The notes: a model not told the origin generated them from the sequence alone. 64,000 nt of DNA from Streptomyces sp. NBC_00659 (GCF_036226925.1 NZ_CP109031.1:4836001-4900000); one strand, 5' to 3'. Positions 44,834 through 53,627 are shown, counted from the stretch's first letter. A program made the numbers and translations.

Positions 44834-45148
44834 TCAGCTCTCGGGCGGAGAGAACACCACCAGGACCCGCAGATCCTCCGTGATGTGGTGGAACTTGTGG
44901 GCGACCCCGGCGGGCACGTAGACGACGCTGCCCCGGGCCACCTGAGTGGTCTCCAGGCCGACGGTGATCGAGGCCCGCCCGCTGACGATGAAGTACACCT
45001 CGTCCTGGGCATGCGGTTTCTGTGGATCGGGGGCGCCCGCGTCGAGCGCGTACAACCCGACCGACATGTTCCGCTCACGCAGAAACTGCAGGTAGGCACC
45101 GTCGTTGGCGGCGCGTTCCGCCTCCAGTTCATCCAGCCGGAATGCCTT
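44834..45148 (-). CDS. Single-domain cupin protein
   Basis: 104 residues, one cupin barrel. Motif 1 is HAQDEVYFIVSGRASITVG and motif 2 is VPAGVAHKFHHI, with two His and one Glu available as metal ligands. A mannose-6-phosphate-isomerase-like cupin; reaction unknown. The ATG at 45148 follows GACGAGGGCG; 28 further codons upstream are open but lack a good site and would narrow the divergent promoter to nothing. Divergent from the membrane protein at 45233. Confidence 0.85.
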   Translation of the reverse strand, partial: KAFRLDELEAERAANDGAYLQFLRERNMSVGLYALDAGAPDPQKPHAQDEVYFIVSGRASITVGLETTQVARGSVVYVPAGVAHKFHHITEDLRVLVVFSPPES

Positions 45149-45232
45149 CATCGCCCTCGTCCGCTCTTGTGCGTCGCAGGCTGTTTCCACAGCCTCTTCT
45201 GGCCAGTCGATCTCTCTGCCACGATCAGACAC

Positions 45233-45610
45233 ATGAAGAATTTCGTAGTCAAGACGCTCGCCAACGCGGGGGCCCTGGCCGTCGCCGTCTGGCTGCTCGA
45301 CAAGATCACCCTGACGGGCGACAGCACGGGCAAGAAGATAGGCACGCTCCTCATCGTCGCGCTGGTCTTCGGACTGGTGAACTTCCTGGTCAAGCCGGTC
45401 GTGAAAGTACTGACCTTTCCGCTCTTCGTCCTCACCCTCGGCCTAGTCACCCTTGTGGTGAACGCCTTGATGCTGCTGCTCACCTCCTGGGTCGCCGACA
45501 AAATCGACCTGAGCTTCCACGTGGAGGGCTTCTGGACCGCCGTCCTGGGCGGCCTGATCATCTCCGTCGTCTCCTGGGCGCTCAACGTCGTGCTTCCCGA
45601 CGGCGACTGA
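45233..45610 (+). CDS. Phage-holin-4 superfamily small membrane protein
   Basis: 125 residues, four hydrophobic segments with the family pattern VFGLVNFLVKPVVKVLTFPLFVLTLGLVTLVVNALMLLLTSWV. This is the widespread Mycobacterium/Streptomyces phage_holin_4_2 (YvlD-like) family of chromosomal membrane proteins; no lysis genes are nearby, so it is not a phage holin in function. It lies 17 bp upstream of ptpA and probably is co-transcribed with it. Confidence 0.88.
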   Translation: MKNFVVKTLANAGALAVAVWLLDKITLTGDSTGKKIGTLLIVALVFGLVNFLVKPVVKVLTFPLFVLTLGLVTLVVNALMLLLTSWVADKIDLSFHVEGFWTAVLGGLIISVVSWALNVVLPDGD

Positions 45611-45627
45611 AAGGACTGAGAGAGCTC

Positions 45628-46119
45628 ATGACCTACCGCGTCTGCTTCGTCTGCACCGGCAACATCTGCCGCTCGCCGATGGCCGAGTCCGTCTTCCGTG
45701 CCCATGTGGAGCGAGCAGGACTGGACGAGCTCGTCGAGGTCGACAGCGCGGGCACGGGCGGCTGGCACGAGGGCGACGGAGCCGACGAGCGCACCGTCGC
45801 CGTGCTGGTGGCGGGCGGCTACGAGAGCGACCACGCGGCCCGGCAGTTCCAATCTTCGTGGTTCTCCCGTCTCGATCTCGTCATCGCCCTCGACACGGGC
45901 CATCTCAAGGCCCTGCGCCGCCTCGCGAGCAGTGCCGAGGACGCCGGGAAGGTCCGTCTGCTGCGCTCGTACGACCCCACCGCGGGCGACGACCTGGACG
46001 TCCCTGATCCGTACTACGGACACATGGACGGCTTCGAGGAATGTCTTGAGATGGTGGAGGCGGCGAGCCCCGGGCTGCTCGCCGCGGTACGAGAGCAAGT
46101 GGAGGGACGAGCGGCATGA
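45628..46119 (+). CDS. ptpA: Low-molecular-weight protein-tyrosine phosphatase
   Basis: 163 residues, complete. The P-loop VCFVCTGNICRSPMAE (CX5R with catalytic Cys) is at the N-terminus and the general-acid loop DVPDPYYG near residue 130. The enzyme dephosphorylates phosphotyrosine proteins in the cytoplasm. The orthologous position in S. coelicolor holds ptpA, reported to affect secondary metabolism when overexpressed. The stop overlaps the following PLP-enzyme gene by 4 bp. Confidence 0.95.
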   Translation: MTYRVCFVCTGNICRSPMAESVFRAHVERAGLDELVEVDSAGTGGWHEGDGADERTVAVLVAGGYESDHAARQFQSSWFSRLDLVIALDTGHLKALRRLASSAEDAGKVRLLRSYDPTAGDDLDVPDPYYGHMDGFEECLEMVEAASPGLLAAVREQVEGRAA

Positions 46120-47315
46120 CGTCAGAGGATTTCGTCACGGCGAACGACGAGGGCACCGGCCCCGCGGGGGAGCGCCCGGTCACGGGGGCGGAGGCGCCGG
46201 GCGACGGCACGCGGGCGGTACGTGCCGGGCTGCCTGAGCCCGTCAAGTACGAGCCGACCCTTCCTGGCCCGGTCTTCGCCGCGCACTTCCATCTGCCGGG
46301 TGAGCCCACCGGCCCCTACACCTACGGCCGCGACGAGAACCCGACCTGGACGCTTCTGGAGCGCGCCATCGGCGAGCTGGAGGCACCTGGGCAGGAGTCC
46401 GCCGAAACGCTCTCCTTCCCCTCCGGCATGGCCGCCGTCTCCGCGGTGCTCTTCTCGCAGCTGCGGGCCGGCGACATCGTCGTCCTGCCCGACGACGGCT
46501 ACCAGGTGCTGCCGCTGGTGCGCGAGCAACTGACCGCGTTCGGCGTCGAGGTGCGCACGGCCCCCACCGCCGGCGACGCCCAGCTCGAGGTCCTGGACGG
46601 CGCGAAGCTGCTGTGGATCGAGACGCCGTCCAACCCGGGTCTCGACGTCTGCGACCTGCGACGCCTCGTCGCCGCCGCCCACGCGCAGGGCACGCTCGTC
46701 GCCGTGGACAACACTCTGGCCACCCCGCTCGGACAGCGCCCGCTGGAGCTGGGCGCCGACTTCTCCGTGGCCAGCGGCACCAAGATGCTCACCGGGCACG
46801 GCGACATCCTCCTCGGGTACGTCACCGGCAGGGACGCCGGTCTGATGGCTCCCGTACGACGCTGGCGCAAGGTCGTCGGAGCCATCCCCGGGCCCATGGA
46901 GGCATGGCTGGCCCACCGCTCGCTCGCCACGCTCCAGCTGAGGGCCGACCGGCAGACCGCGACCGCGAGGACGATCGCCGAAGTCCTGCGGGACCGTCCG
47001 GAGGTGACGGGGCTGCGCTACCCGGGACTGCCCGACGACCCCTCGTACAAGATCGCCTCGCAGCAGATGCGTCGTTTCGGATGCGTGGTCTCCTTCACGC
47101 TGCCCTCGCGCGAGCGTGCGGAGCGCTTCCTGGACGCGCTGCGCCTGGTGGACGACGCCACCAGTTTCGGCGGGGTGCGGTCCACGGCCGAGCGGCGCGG
47201 CCGGTGGGGCGGCGACGCCGTCCCGGAGGGCTTCATCCGCTTCTCCGCCGGCGCCGAGGATCCCGAGGACCTCGTGGCGGACATCCTGCGGGCCCTCGAC
47301 GCATCTGCGGAGTAG
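46116..47315 (+). CDS. Cystathionine gamma-lyase/synthase-family PLP enzyme
   Basis: 399 residues, Cys/Met-metabolism PLP family. Visible are YTYGRDENPTWTLLERAIGELE (substrate/cofactor region), SFPSGMAAVSAVLFSQL, IETPSNPGLDVCDL and VAVDNTLATPLGQRPLELG, and the Schiff-base lysine in SGTKMLTGHGD. Ends with SFGGVRSTAERRGRWGG. These enzymes cleave or form thioether bonds (cystathionine, homocysteine, methionine); sequence alone does not separate lyase from synthase. Coupled by ATGA overlap to ptpA. Confidence 0.9.
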   Translation: MTSEDFVTANDEGTGPAGERPVTGAEAPGDGTRAVRAGLPEPVKYEPTLPGPVFAAHFHLPGEPTGPYTYGRDENPTWTLLERAIGELEAPGQESAETLSFPSGMAAVSAVLFSQLRAGDIVVLPDDGYQVLPLVREQLTAFGVEVRTAPTAGDAQLEVLDGAKLLWIETPSNPGLDVCDLRRLVAAAHAQGTLVAVDNTLATPLGQRPLELGADFSVASGTKMLTGHGDILLGYVTGRDAGLMAPVRRWRKVVGAIPGPMEAWLAHRSLATLQLRADRQTATARTIAEVLRDRPEVTGLRYPGLPDDPSYKIASQQMRRFGCVVSFTLPSRERAERFLDALRLVDDATSFGGVRSTAERRGRWGGDAVPEGFIRFSAGAEDPEDLVADILRALDASAE

Positions 47316-47532
47316 GGCGTCCGTCGCGGCGGGATCGGTACCCCCGCTACGTACAACGGACGGTCCGAGCCTCCCCCCTCGTGGCTCGGACCGTCCCGGT
47401 TCTGCGCGCGAAGAACCGCGCGAACAAGGCTAGTTGACTCTGTGTCAGTGTCCAATCACAGTAGCGACAGAGACCTATCGACTTATTTATAGTTGGGCTC
47501 GCGCGGGGTGCTGAAAGGGAGGGGCATGCACC

Positions 47533-48438
47533 ATGGACCTGGCCTTGTTGCGCACGTTCCTGACCGTGCACCGGGCCGGTTCCTTCACTCGTGCCGCCGC
47601 ACTGCTCGGCCTGTCCCAGCCGGCCGTCACATCGCAGATCCGCACGCTGGAGCGCCAGTTGGGGCGGCCCCTGTTCCTGCGCCAGGCACGTGGGGTGACG
47701 CCCACGACCATCGGCGACGAACTCGCCCACAAGGCGGCGCCACATCTCGATGCCCTCGTGGAGATCACCGAGACCGGCCTCGACGAGGACTCGTCCCTTC
47801 GCACGCTGCATCTCGCCGGCCCCCCTGAGTTCACCGCGGAACGCGCACTGCCCGCTCTCACCGAACTGACCGGCGACGACGGACAGGGCTTCGCCCTGCG
47901 CGTCTCCTTCGGTAACGCGGAGGAGACGATGGAGGGGCTCGCCGCCGGACATCACGATCTGGCCATGACGACGGCCCAGCCACGGGGTGCGCTTCTCACC
48001 GCGACTCCGCTCTGCGACGAAGAGCATGTCCTGGTCGCCGCTCCGCGCTGGGCCGCCGAGATCGGCCCGGGCAAACTCCGCCGCAAGGGCGCCCACGCTC
48101 TCGAGGACTTCCCCATCGTCGAGGTCCACGAGTCGTTGCCGCTCGTCGCCCGCTACTGGGCCTCGGTCTTCGACTGCCGCCCCGCCGCCTCCGGCACGGT
48201 GATAGTCCCGGATCTCCGAGCGGTCCTCGCCTGCGCCTCCGCCGGAGCGGGCCTCGCCGTCCTGCCCAAATATCTTTGCTCCGACGCCATCGAGCGCGGA
48301 GACGTCGTGTCGCTCCTCGACCCCGCGGTTCCCCCGCTGCGTACGTACTTCCTGGTCGTACGGACCGGAACGCTGGCGATGCCTCACATCGCCCGAGCGC
48401 ACGAATGGCTGCTGCGGGCAGCCTCCGGCTGGAGCTGA
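47533..48438 (+). CDS. LysR-family transcriptional regulator
   Basis: 301 residues. Clear LysR helix-turn-helix: DLALLRTFLTVHRAGSFTRAAALLGLSQPAVTSQIRTLERQLGRPLFLR, then the effector domain (LHLAGPPEFTAERALPALTEL, HDLAMTTAQP, LACASAGAGLAVLPKYL). The ATG at 47533 follows GGGAGGGGCATGCACC. The region upstream (47316-47532) is A/T-rich around 47460-47500 and likely holds its promoter. No divergent partner, so the target is unclear. Confidence 0.9.
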   Translation: MDLALLRTFLTVHRAGSFTRAAALLGLSQPAVTSQIRTLERQLGRPLFLRQARGVTPTTIGDELAHKAAPHLDALVEITETGLDEDSSLRTLHLAGPPEFTAERALPALTELTGDDGQGFALRVSFGNAEETMEGLAAGHHDLAMTTAQPRGALLTATPLCDEEHVLVAAPRWAAEIGPGKLRRKGAHALEDFPIVEVHESLPLVARYWASVFDCRPAASGTVIVPDLRAVLACASAGAGLAVLPKYLCSDAIERGDVVSLLDPAVPPLRTYFLVVRTGTLAMPHIARAHEWLLRAASGWS

Positions 48439-48496
48439 GGCCGGCACGGACGGGAAGATTCTTCGGGGCTTTCACGCGGAATCGCGGCCGCACGAT

Positions 48497-48510
48497 GTTT
48501 CACGTGGAAC
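48497..48510. promoter_or_regulatory. parS-like ParB site, one mismatch
   Basis: GTTTCACGTGGAAC differs from parS at one position. It lies in the short gap between the LysR and NUDIX genes, 22 bp before the NUDIX start. Confidence 0.65.
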
Positions 48511-48531
48511 CAGCCGGGCCACATTTCTCCC

Positions 48532-49014
48532 ATGACCGTCCGACCCGTGGTCAAGCGCACCGCACGTGCCGTCCTGCTCGACGGTGACGACCTGATCTTG
48601 ATCAAGCGCACCAAGCCCGGCGTCGATCCCTACTGGCTCACACCGGGTGGCGGGGTCGAACCGGAGGACACAACTGTCGTCGAGGCACTCCATCGTGAGG
48701 TGCACGAGGAACTCGGCGCCAAGATCGTCGATGTCGTGCCCTGTTTCGTCGACACAGTCGAGCACATCGGCGACGACGGCGGCGCGACCGGTGTGAAGGT
48801 CCAGCACTTCTTCGTCTGCCGACTGGAGTCCATGGACCCGTCGCTGCGGCACGGTCCCGAGGTGGACGAGCCCAGCGGCGAGTACGAGATCGTCCGCGTC
48901 CCGTTCACCCGGGTTGGAATCGCCTCCGTCCACCTCGTACCACTGTCGCTGAGGCACTATCTCGACGGAAACATCGAGGGTGTACGCGCCATGCACGCAC
49001 CCGACCTGGGCTGA
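48532..49014 (+). CDS. NUDIX hydrolase
   Basis: 160 residues. The NUDIX box is GGGVEPEDTTVVEALHREVHEELGA (Gx5Ex7REUxEExGU), which binds Mg2+ and hydrolyses nucleoside diphosphate derivatives. An N-terminal strand region (TARAVLLDGDDLILIKRTKPGVDPYWLTPGG) fits an 8-oxo-dGTP- or ADP-ribose-type member. Substrate not determinable. Starts 94 bp after the LysR stop, behind a parS-like site. Confidence 0.9.
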   Translation: MTVRPVVKRTARAVLLDGDDLILIKRTKPGVDPYWLTPGGGVEPEDTTVVEALHREVHEELGAKIVDVVPCFVDTVEHIGDDGGATGVKVQHFFVCRLESMDPSLRHGPEVDEPSGEYEIVRVPFTRVGIASVHLVPLSLRHYLDGNIEGVRAMHAPDLG

Positions 49015-49049
49015 CCCGGAAGGCACCGGCGCGGGCCGACCGCCCATGG

Positions 49050-49682
49050 CTACCCGGTGCGGCAGACCAGTTGATAGGCGGCACCCAGGTCCCGTCCCAC
49101 GTAGGAATGCGTGGCGAGGCTGCGCAGATGCTGGTTCGCGTTGACCGCGACGGACACCGGTACGACGCCGAAGAGATCCTTGTCCGAGCCTGAGTCGCCA
49201 TACGCGACGCAGTCGGCTCGGCTCACCCCGAACTCCGCACAGAGCAGATCCGCGATCTGTACCTTTGCCGCGGCGCTGAGAACGCCCGCCGGGTCCAACG
49301 GCTCCACGAACGGCACGGCCGGAAAACGCGAGCCGTGAGCCGCGTGCGCTCCCCATGACAGCAGGCGCTCCACAAAGAAGGACGGCGACAGAGAGACGAC
49401 GGCGCAGTAGTCGCCGTTCCGCCGGATCTCCCTCCAGACGTCCTCGATCCCTGACATCCATGGCGCACCGTCGAACGCCGCCGTCACATGCGCCTCGGTG
49501 AGATCCGTCCACAGAGCATGCACCTGCGCCGCATACTCCGGAGGGCCTATGCGGCCCTCGGAGATGGCCGTTTCGAGCGCGATGGTCTCGGCCTGCAGGC
49601 CGAGTTGCCGGGAGATCTCCAACGGCGCGGTGCTGCCGTGGAGCAGCGTCCCGTCGAGGTCGAAGAGATGAAGTCTCGCCAT
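49050..49682 (-). CDS. HAD-family phosphatase, SerB-like subgroup (IB)
   Basis: 210 residues. Motif I LHLFDLDGTLLHG, motif II VVSLSPSFFVERLL, motif III with Lys (AAAKVQIADLL) and motif IV VAYGDSGSDKDLF are all present. The helical C1 cap between motifs I and II puts it near phosphoserine phosphatase and related sugar-phosphate phosphatases. Convergent with the NUDIX gene (35 bp). TAGCCT on the reverse strand lies 8 nt before the ATG, a near-leaderless promoter. A parS follows upstream at 49725. Confidence 0.87.
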   Translation of the reverse strand: MARLHLFDLDGTLLHGSTAPLEISRQLGLQAETIALETAISEGRIGPPEYAAQVHALWTDLTEAHVTAAFDGAPWMSGIEDVWREIRRNGDYCAVVSLSPSFFVERLLSWGAHAAHGSRFPAVPFVEPLDPAGVLSAAAKVQIADLLCAEFGVSRADCVAYGDSGSDKDLFGVVPVSVAVNANQHLRSLATHSYVGRDLGAAYQLVCRTG

Positions 49683-49721
49683 GTCTGTCGAGGCTACTCG
49701 GGCAACCGGCCTTCAGAGGCG

Positions 49722-49741
49722 GGGGTTTCACGTGAAACCCC
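49722..49741. promoter_or_regulatory. parS site in a 20-bp palindrome
   Basis: Perfect core GTTTCACGTGAAAC at 49725-49738, extended by three G:C pairs on each side. It lies in the divergent gap between the HAD and GNAT genes. Confidence 0.9.
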
Positions 49742-49839
49742 GGTCACGCGCCACTGTGATGCGCAGCTTGACCAAAAGCCGGTAGGAGTACCGGGAAAGC
49801 GGTGGACGGCAGAGCCCCACCTCGGACAGCCTGACCTGC

Positions 49840-50706
49840 GTGTCGACTCATTCCCTCACCGCTCTGCCCATTCGCCGTCTGACGCCCCGCGACCTCGTCG
49901 CCTGCGCCGACTTGTCCGAGGACCGGGGCTGGCCCCGTGAGGAGCACAAGTGGGGTCTGTTGCTCGCCGGGGGGACCGGTTACGGCATCGACGACCCCTC
50001 CGGCGGTCTCGTCACCGCGTGCGTGGTGACGGACTACGGACCACGCGAGCGTCCAGAACTGGCTGCGATCGGCATGGTCCTGGTTGCCGAGCGATACGCG
50101 CGCCAGGGTGTCGGCCGACGTCTGATGCGGTACGTCGTCGACGAGATGGGCGCGACCCCGCTGGCCTTGCACGCCACCGAGTACGGGCGCCCGCTCTACG
50201 AGGAGCTGGGATTCAAGGTCACCGGCCGGGCTGAGATGGTCAGTGGAGTCTTCGCGCCCGACGGCTCCGAGTCCAAGGTCTTCACCCGCCCGGCCACGGC
50301 AGAGGATCTCGCGCCCGTCCTGCGGCTGGACGAGGAGGTCTTCGGCAGCGACCGCACCCACATGATCACGCGGCTGCCCGCCTTCGCCGACCAGCTGCGC
50401 GTGGCCGAGGAGAACGGCCGGATCGTCGGCTATGCGGCTGCCTGGCCCAACATGACCACCCACGTCGTGGGCCCTCTGATCGCCCGGGACACGAAGACCG
50501 CGAAAGCGCTCGTCTGCTCGCTCGCCGCCCACACCGACCGTCCCCTGCGCACCGACATCGACACGCGGCACGAGGACCTGCTGAGCTGGCTGAAGGAACG
50601 CGGGCTGGCCTCCGTCGGCTTCAACGCGGTCATGACGCACAAGATCCCGGAACTGCCCGGTGACTGGACCCGCCGCTTCGCGCCGCTGACCGTGGCCGCC
50701 GGCTAG
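49840..50706 (+). CDS. Two-domain GNAT N-acetyltransferase
   Basis: 288 residues with tandem GNAT folds. The first domain carries the acetyl-CoA loop IGMVLVAERYARQGVGRRLMRYV (Q/RxxGxG/A) and LHATEYGRPLYEELGF; the second (from ~residue 150) is degenerate, with VFTRPATAEDLAPVLRLDEEVFGSDR and lacking a clear pyrophosphate loop. Such double-GNAT proteins are common in actinobacteria; substrate unknown. GTG start at 49840. A strong hairpin terminator follows at 50733. Confidence 0.88.
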   Translation: MSTHSLTALPIRRLTPRDLVACADLSEDRGWPREEHKWGLLLAGGTGYGIDDPSGGLVTACVVTDYGPRERPELAAIGMVLVAERYARQGVGRRLMRYVVDEMGATPLALHATEYGRPLYEELGFKVTGRAEMVSGVFAPDGSESKVFTRPATAEDLAPVLRLDEEVFGSDRTHMITRLPAFADQLRVAEENGRIVGYAAAWPNMTTHVVGPLIARDTKTAKALVCSLAAHTDRPLRTDIDTRHEDLLSWLKERGLASVGFNAVMTHKIPELPGDWTRRFAPLTVAAG

Positions 50707-50732
50707 AGATCCGAGGGCTCCGGAAACACCGA

Positions 50733-50765
50733 GTGCCGGTCCCCCTGTACATGGGGGACCGGCAC
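50733..50765. terminator. Terminator hairpin between convergent genes
   Basis: Perfect 13-bp stem GTGCCGGTCCCCC (50733-50745) with 50753-50765, 7-nt loop. It lies 26 bp past the GNAT stop and 43 bp before the end of the convergent HbpS-like gene, and could serve both. Confidence 0.85.
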
Positions 50766-50808
50766 ATCCGGAGGGTCGTCCGGCGGACGACCGCCGCGGC
50801 CGGTGGGA

Positions 50809-51231
50809 TCAGACGAGGGACTCGACAGCGGCGACGGCGAAGCCGTGGTCCTGGTCGGGCATACCGCCGCCGACCCCGATCGCGCCGATCAGACGGCCGT
50901 CGCGGCGGACCGGAACGCCGCCCGCGATGAACAGCAGGGGACGGTCCAGCGCGGTGGGCAGGGTGTGGAAGAGACCGCCGGGCTGCACCGCGTCGACGAG
51001 ATCGGCGGTGGCCGAGTCGAGCTGGAGTGCCGTGTAGGCCTTGCGTGTGCTGGTCTCTCCCGAGATCAGCACGGCCTGGTCGTCCCGCCGGAAGGCGAGC
51101 AGGTGGCCGCCCGCGTCGAGAACGGTGGCGCTGATCCGGACACCGGCGGCTTCGGCGGCGCGTCGGGCCGCGGCCACGAGGACCTCGGCGTCCTCGATGG
51201 TCAGGGGGGCGACGGCGGTGGTGGTGCTCAT
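50809..51231 (-). CDS. GlcG/HbpS-family protein
   Basis: 140 residues: LTIEDAEVLVAAARRAAEAAGVRISATVLDAGGHLLAFRRDDQA, then LFIAGGVPVRRDGRLIGAIGVGGGMPDQDHGFAVAA. This is the heme-degrading-protein family DUF336 that includes Streptomyces HbpS (extracellular heme sensor) and GlcG. No signal peptide is present here, so it is cytoplasmic; HbpS heme ligands are not obvious. The ATG at 51231 has AAGGAGA upstream. Follows the MFS gene on the same strand by 97 bp and is probably co-transcribed. Confidence 0.88.
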   Translation of the reverse strand: MSTTTAVAPLTIEDAEVLVAAARRAAEAAGVRISATVLDAGGHLLAFRRDDQAVLISGETSTRKAYTALQLDSATADLVDAVQPGGLFHTLPTALDRPLLFIAGGVPVRRDGRLIGAIGVGGGMPDQDHGFAVAAVESLV

Positions 51232-51328
51232 CAGGGTCTCTCCTTGTGGGGGTGTTCTGTGTCGAGTCGGGTGCGTGCTGGATCGAGTCGCCGCGGGAAC
51301 GGCCCTGATTCTGCGGCGGCCCGGTCGG

Positions 51329-52537
51329 TCAGTGGTGGACGGCGGTCCGCGGTTCGGCGGGGACGCCTCCGGCGACCACGACGCCGGGGCGGGACGTGCG
51401 GCGTTCCAGAGCGGCCGAGATGACGGCCAGGACGAGCGCGCCGGCGGCGAGAACCGCACCGACCCAGTTGGGGGCGGTGTAGCCGAGGCCCGCGGCGATG
51501 ACGACGCCGCCGAGCCAGGCCGCGAGGGCATTGCCGAGGTTGAAGGCGCCGATGTTCACGGCCGAGGCCAGGGTGGGGGCACCGTGCGCCTGGTCGAGAA
51601 CGCGCTTCTGGAGAGGGGGCACGGTCGCGAAGCCCAGAGCGCCGATGAGAGCGATCGTGACGGCCGCCAGGATCTTGTTGTGGGCGGTGACGGTGAAGAG
51701 GGCGAGCACGACGGCGAGGCCGCCCAGAGAGGCGTACAGCATCGGCATCAGCGCGCGGTCGGCGAGCCTGCCGCCGATCAGGTTCCCGCCGACCATGCCG
51801 AGGCCGAAGAGGACCAGCAGCCAGGTGACCGATCCGTCGGCGAAGCCGGCGACGTGCGTCATCATCGGCGCGATGTAGGTGACGGCCGCGAAGACGCCGC
51901 CGAATCCGAGCACGGTCATCGCCATCGCCAGCAGGACCTGGACGTTCTTGAAGGCGGCCAGCTCATGGCGCAGACGCACGCCCTCGGGCTTCGGCATCTC
52001 CGGGACCAGCTTGGCGATGCCCAGCAGTCCGATGACGCCGAGCGCGGCGACTCCCGCGAAGGTGACGCGCCAGCCGGCGGACTGCCCGATCAGCGTGCCC
52101 AGGGGGACGCCGACGACATTGGCGATCGTGAGCCCGCTGAACATCATCGCGATGGCGCCAGCCTTCTTCTCGGGTGCGACCAGTTCGGCGGCGGCCACCG
52201 ACCCGATGCCGAAGAAGGCACCGTGCGCGAGGGAGGCGACCACCCGGCCCGCGAACATCAGCCAGAAGGCCGGGGCCGCGGCGGAGATCAGATTGCCGAG
52301 GACGAACAGCCCCATGAGCACCATGAGCATCCGCTTGCGGGACACCTTCGTGCCGAGCGCGGTCATGATCGGCGCGCCGATGACCACCCCCAGGGCGTAT
52401 CCGGTCACCAGCAGTCCGGCCGTCGGGATGGAGACCCCGAAGTCTCCGGCGACCTCGGGCAGGACACCCATGATCACGAACTCGGTCGTTCCGATTCCGA
52501 AGGCCCCGATCGCGAGGGCCAGAAGCGCGAGAGGCAT
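51329..52537 (-). CDS. MFS transporter, drug:H+ antiporter (AraJ-like)
   Basis: 402 residues, twelve hydrophobic helices. Family marks: LALLALAIGAFGIGTTEFVIMGVLPEVAGDFGV in helix 1, motif A GTKVSRKRMLM between helices 2 and 3, and GVPLGTLIGQSAGWR (motif C) in helix 5. Likely an efflux pump for drugs or arabinose-type compounds. It is divergent from a MarR gene across a 139-bp gap holding nested inverted repeats, the standard layout for a MarR-repressed exporter. Confidence 0.92.
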   Translation of the reverse strand: MPLALLALAIGAFGIGTTEFVIMGVLPEVAGDFGVSIPTAGLLVTGYALGVVIGAPIMTALGTKVSRKRMLMVLMGLFVLGNLISAAAPAFWLMFAGRVVASLAHGAFFGIGSVAAAELVAPEKKAGAIAMMFSGLTIANVVGVPLGTLIGQSAGWRVTFAGVAALGVIGLLGIAKLVPEMPKPEGVRLRHELAAFKNVQVLLAMAMTVLGFGGVFAAVTYIAPMMTHVAGFADGSVTWLLVLFGLGMVGGNLIGGRLADRALMPMLYASLGGLAVVLALFTVTAHNKILAAVTIALIGALGFATVPPLQKRVLDQAHGAPTLASAVNIGAFNLGNALAAWLGGVVIAAGLGYTAPNWVGAVLAAGALVLAVISAALERRTSRPGVVVAGGVPAEPRTAVHH

Positions 52538-52585
52538 GGTGGGTGCACCTTCCAGAAGATTGCATGGGCGCTTTGCCTGCGTTCA

Positions 52586-52627
52586 CAATAGTTGCAGACG
52601 CGGGTTATATGCAACAGCGGGCTATTG
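52586..52627. promoter_or_regulatory. Probable MarR operator between MFS and marR genes
   Basis: Nested inverted repeats: CAATAG (52586-52591) with CTATTG (52622-52627), and inside them GTTGCA (52591-52596) with TGCAAC (52610-52615). The A/T-rich 42-bp element is centred in the divergent promoter region. Confidence 0.65.
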
Positions 52628-52676
52628 CGCCTGTGCTCTATCCTGGTTTCAGCCGCTCCGGGACGGAGGAAACGCC

Positions 52677-53165
52677 ATGACAGCCACGGACCCCGCGCTC
52701 ACCGCCCTCTCCCAGGGATGGTGCGCACTCTCCCTGCTGCACGGGAGGATCGAGGCCCACATCGAGCGAGCTCTGCAGGCCGAGCACGGTCTCAGCGTGC
52801 GCGAGTACTCCCTGCTCGACGTGCTCAGCCGACAGCACGACGGCGTGGGCGGCCATCTCCAGATGAAGCAGGTCGCGGACGCGGTCGTACTCAGCCAGAG
52901 CGCCACCACACGGCTGGTCACCCGCCTCGAGGACCGCGGGCTGCTCGCCCGCTACCTCTGCCCGACCGACCGGCGCGGCATCTACACGAATGTCAGCGAC
53001 GCGGGACTGAAGCTCCTCGCCGAGGCGCGGCCCACCAATGACGCCGCCCTGCGCGATGCCCTGGACGACGCGGCCAAGAACCCTGAACTGGCGCCCCTGG
53101 TCCGGGCCGTGGAGTCGGCCAGCATGCCCGTGCACCCTGTGCCTCCCATGAGCGTGCCCTCGTAG
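52677..53165 (+). CDS. MarR-family transcriptional regulator
   Basis: 162 residues. The MarR winged helix is visible: EHGLSVREYSLLDVLSRQ, LQMKQVADAVVLSQSATTRLVTRLEDRGLLARY, then the wing CPTDRRGIYTNVSDAG. The ATG at 52677 follows GGACGGAGGAAA. It very probably represses the divergent MFS exporter and itself by binding the nested repeat at 52586-52627; phenolic or antibiotic ligands would relieve this. Ends 9 bp before the GNAT gene. Confidence 0.92.
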   Translation: MTATDPALTALSQGWCALSLLHGRIEAHIERALQAEHGLSVREYSLLDVLSRQHDGVGGHLQMKQVADAVVLSQSATTRLVTRLEDRGLLARYLCPTDRRGIYTNVSDAGLKLLAEARPTNDAALRDALDDAAKNPELAPLVRAVESASMPVHPVPPMSVPS

Positions 53166-53175
53166 GCTGCGCTCA
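53163..53175 (+). promoter_or_regulatory. Leaderless-type promoter of the GNAT gene
   Basis: TAGGCT at 53163-53168, overlapping the MarR stop codon, ends 6 nt before the ATG at 53175. Confidence 0.45.
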
Positions 53176-53627
53176 TGGCAGATCTTGAGATACGAGCCGC
53201 GGACGTCGATGACGTGCCCGTCATCGTCGCGATGCTGGCCGACGACCCGCTGGGTGCCCGACGGGAATCCCCCGACGACCTGAGCCCGTACCTGGACGCC
53301 CTGGAGCGTCTGCGCCGGGACCCGAACCAGCACCTGGTCGTCGCCGTCCGCGACGGCCGTGTCGTCGGCACCCTGCAGCTCACCGTGATTCCCGGACTGT
53401 CCCACAGAGGGGCCACGCGCTCGGTCATCGAAGCCGTACGCATCCACGCCGACGAGCGCGGCAGCGGTCTGGGGACGGAGCTCATCGAGTGGGCGGTCGC
53501 GGAATCCCGCCGTCAGGACTGCCGATTGGTCCAGCTGACATCCGACGCCTCCCGCACCGACGCCCACCGCTTCTACGAGCGGCTCGGCTTCAAGGCTTCA
53601 CACGTCGGCTTCAAGCTCCCGCTCTGA
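53175..53627 (+). CDS. GNAT N-acetyltransferase
   Basis: 150 residues, single GNAT domain: IRAADVDDVPVIVAMLADDPLG, LVVAVRDGRVVGTLQLTVIPGLSHRGATRSVIEAVRIHADERGSGLGTELIEWAV (acetyl-CoA loop RGSGLG), CRLVQLTSDASRTDAHRFYERLGF. Probably acetylates a small amine. Transcribed from a leaderless-type promoter or read from marR 9 bp upstream. Convergent with the serine hydrolase gene across the parS palindrome. Confidence 0.9.
   Translation: MADLEIRAADVDDVPVIVAMLADDPLGARRESPDDLSPYLDALERLRRDPNQHLVVAVRDGRVVGTLQLTVIPGLSHRGATRSVIEAVRIHADERGSGLGTELIEWAVAESRRQDCRLVQLTSDASRTDAHRFYERLGFKASHVGFKLPL

Noticed and set aside
45233..45610. Prophage holin
   Set aside because: The protein is of the chromosomal phage_holin_4_2 family and no phage genes are near.
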